A stretch of DNA of 6,586 nucleotides, from the NCBI GenBank assembly GCA_017388605.1, contig JAFPIE010000136.1, positions 1-6,586 of the forward strand, read 5' to 3'. Positions 5,952-6,586 of this stretch are shown piece by piece. The DNA comes from Acholeplasmatales bacterium (lineage in GTDB: Bacteria; Bacillota_I; Bacilli_A; Acholeplasmatales; Anaeroplasmataceae). A program made the position numbers and the translations under genes. The stretch's first letter is position 1. Every line of letters starts with the position of its first letter. The notes beneath the pieces were generated by a model. The model ran no database searches, was not told where the DNA came from, and worked only from the letters and a program-made list of their open reading frames with translations.

Positions 5952-5983
5952 AAAAAAGAAAAGTGGTGAGTAATCACCACTTT
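5952..5983 (-). terminator. Rho-independent terminator of the PFOR gene
   Basis: A 10-bp perfect stem, AAAGTGGTGA (5960-5969) with TCACCACTTT (5974-5983), has a 4-nt loop. On the minus strand it is followed by TCTTTTTT. It starts 9 nt after the PFOR stop and is the strongest terminator in the window, in keeping with a highly expressed gene. Confidence 0.93.
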
Positions 5984-5992
5984 AGATTTATA

Positions 5993-6586
5993 TTATTCAG
6001 CCTTTTTTGAATAATCCTTAGCTGCAAGATATACATAGTTGCTGTAACGCTTGCAAGCATCAGCGAAGTTAAGGTCAAATAATTCCTGAGCCTTAGCTGG
6101 GTTAACCTTAGTTAACTGAGCATAACGACCTTCGTTCATTAAGAACTGCATGTAAAGCTCCTTATTAGGCTCCTTGCAGTTATCTAATTGCATTGGGTTC
6201 TTGCCTTCCTTAGCTAGATCAGGGTTGAAACGGAATGTTGGCCAATAACCACACTCTGTAGCCTTCTTAGCCTCCATCTGAGACATGAATAGACCCTTCT
6301 TAATGTTATGAGCGATACATGGAGCATAAGCAATCACGATAGATGGTCCATGGTAAGCTTCTGCTTCCTTTAATGCCTTAATTACCTGGTTCTGGTTAGC
6401 ACCATGAGAAATTGTGGCAACATATACATGTCCATAAGACATAGCGATAGATGCTAAATCCTTCTTGAATGTTGGCTTACCAGCAGCAGCGAACTTAGCA
6501 ATAGCACCTGTACGGCTAGACTTAGAAGCCTGTCCACCAGTGTTAGAGTAAACCTCTGTATCAACAACTAAGATATTAACATCTTC
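5993..6586 (-). CDS. nifJ: Pyruvate:ferredoxin (flavodoxin) oxidoreductase, C-terminal part (partial)
   Basis: The last 197 residues of a PFOR; the 5' part lies outside the window. The enzyme turns pyruvate and CoA into acetyl-CoA and CO2 and reduces ferredoxin, a core step of anaerobic energy metabolism in the cytoplasm. DTEVYSNTGGQASKS (fragment residues 9-23) is the thiamine-diphosphate/Mg-binding motif. YAPCIAHNIKKGL (87-99) holds Cys 90, equivalent to the last ligand of the proximal [4Fe-4S] cluster; H-N-I replaces the more usual H-G-I. The ending AAKDYSKKAE is short, without the extra C-terminal region of the Desulfovibrio enzyme. An internal ATG at 6442 is not the start, because the frame is open and homologous further upstream. 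Codon choice differs from the neighbours (more GCT, AAC, TTC, AAG), as in highly expressed genes. Confidence 0.95.
   Translation of the reverse strand, partial: EDVNILVVDTEVYSNTGGQASKSSRTGAIAKFAAAGKPTFKKDLASIAMSYGHVYVATISHGANQNQVIKALKEAEAYHGPSIVIAYAPCIAHNIKKGLFMSQMEAKKATECGYWPTFRFNPDLAKEGKNPMQLDNCKEPNKELYMQFLMNEGRYAQLTKVNPAKAQELFDLNFADACKRYSNYVYLAAKDYSKKAE

Noticed and set aside
5993..6442. A separate 149-residue protein starting at the ATG at 6442.
   Set aside because: The frame stays open to the window edge and the upstream codons encode the PFOR thiamine-diphosphate motif, so this is an internal Met of a larger gene.
1..6586. Mollicute-type code with TGA read as Trp.
   Set aside because: Trp is encoded by TGG throughout and the MarR gene ends in TGA at a sensible place, overlapping the next start.

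Overview
All recognisable genes in this 6.6 kb window lie on the minus strand, so they read from high to low coordinates. The DNA is strongly AT-rich. Trp is read from TGG, and TAA, TAG and TGA are all used as stops, so the code is the standard one. Good Shine-Dalgarno sites, extended -10 promoters, a Gram-positive type lipoprotein signal, a ComEA/ComEC competence operon and a pyruvate:ferredoxin oxidoreductase (PFOR) together point to an anaerobic, low-GC Bacillota. A gut Erysipelotrichia-like lineage is my guess, not something the sequence proves.

In transcription order the layout is as follows. (1) The C-terminal 197 residues of PFOR enter from the right edge and end at a strong terminator. 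(2) A MarR-family regulator and a YfcE-type metallophosphoesterase form a two-gene operon with a 4-nt ATGA overlap and its own terminator. (3) comEA and comEC form an operon with a 41-nt overlap and encode the DNA receptor and membrane channel of natural transformation. (4) A 402-aa FRG-domain protein of unknown function has its own likely promoter directly after the comEC stop, and a terminator folded over its own stop codon. (5) The N-terminal 277 residues of a lipoprotein with tandem InlB/Listeria-Bacteroides type B-repeats run off the left edge. Its promoter overlaps a catabolite-responsive (cre-like) element.

The genes form five short transcription units, four of them ended or separated by terminators or promoters visible here. 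Central carbon metabolism (PFOR), regulation and phosphoester hydrolysis (MarR-YfcE), DNA uptake (ComEA-ComEC) and cell-surface adhesion (B-repeat lipoprotein) are not obviously one pathway. The least explained gene is the FRG protein, which lies after comEC, where many Bacillota instead have holA.

No RNA genes, insertion sequences, CRISPR arrays or attachment sites were seen, and no gene-free stretch exceeds 300 bases. I did not find a convincing new multi-gene system. The best leads are the FRG gene and its unassigned N-terminal half, the altered C-terminal motif of ComEC, and the cre-like control of the surface lipoprotein.
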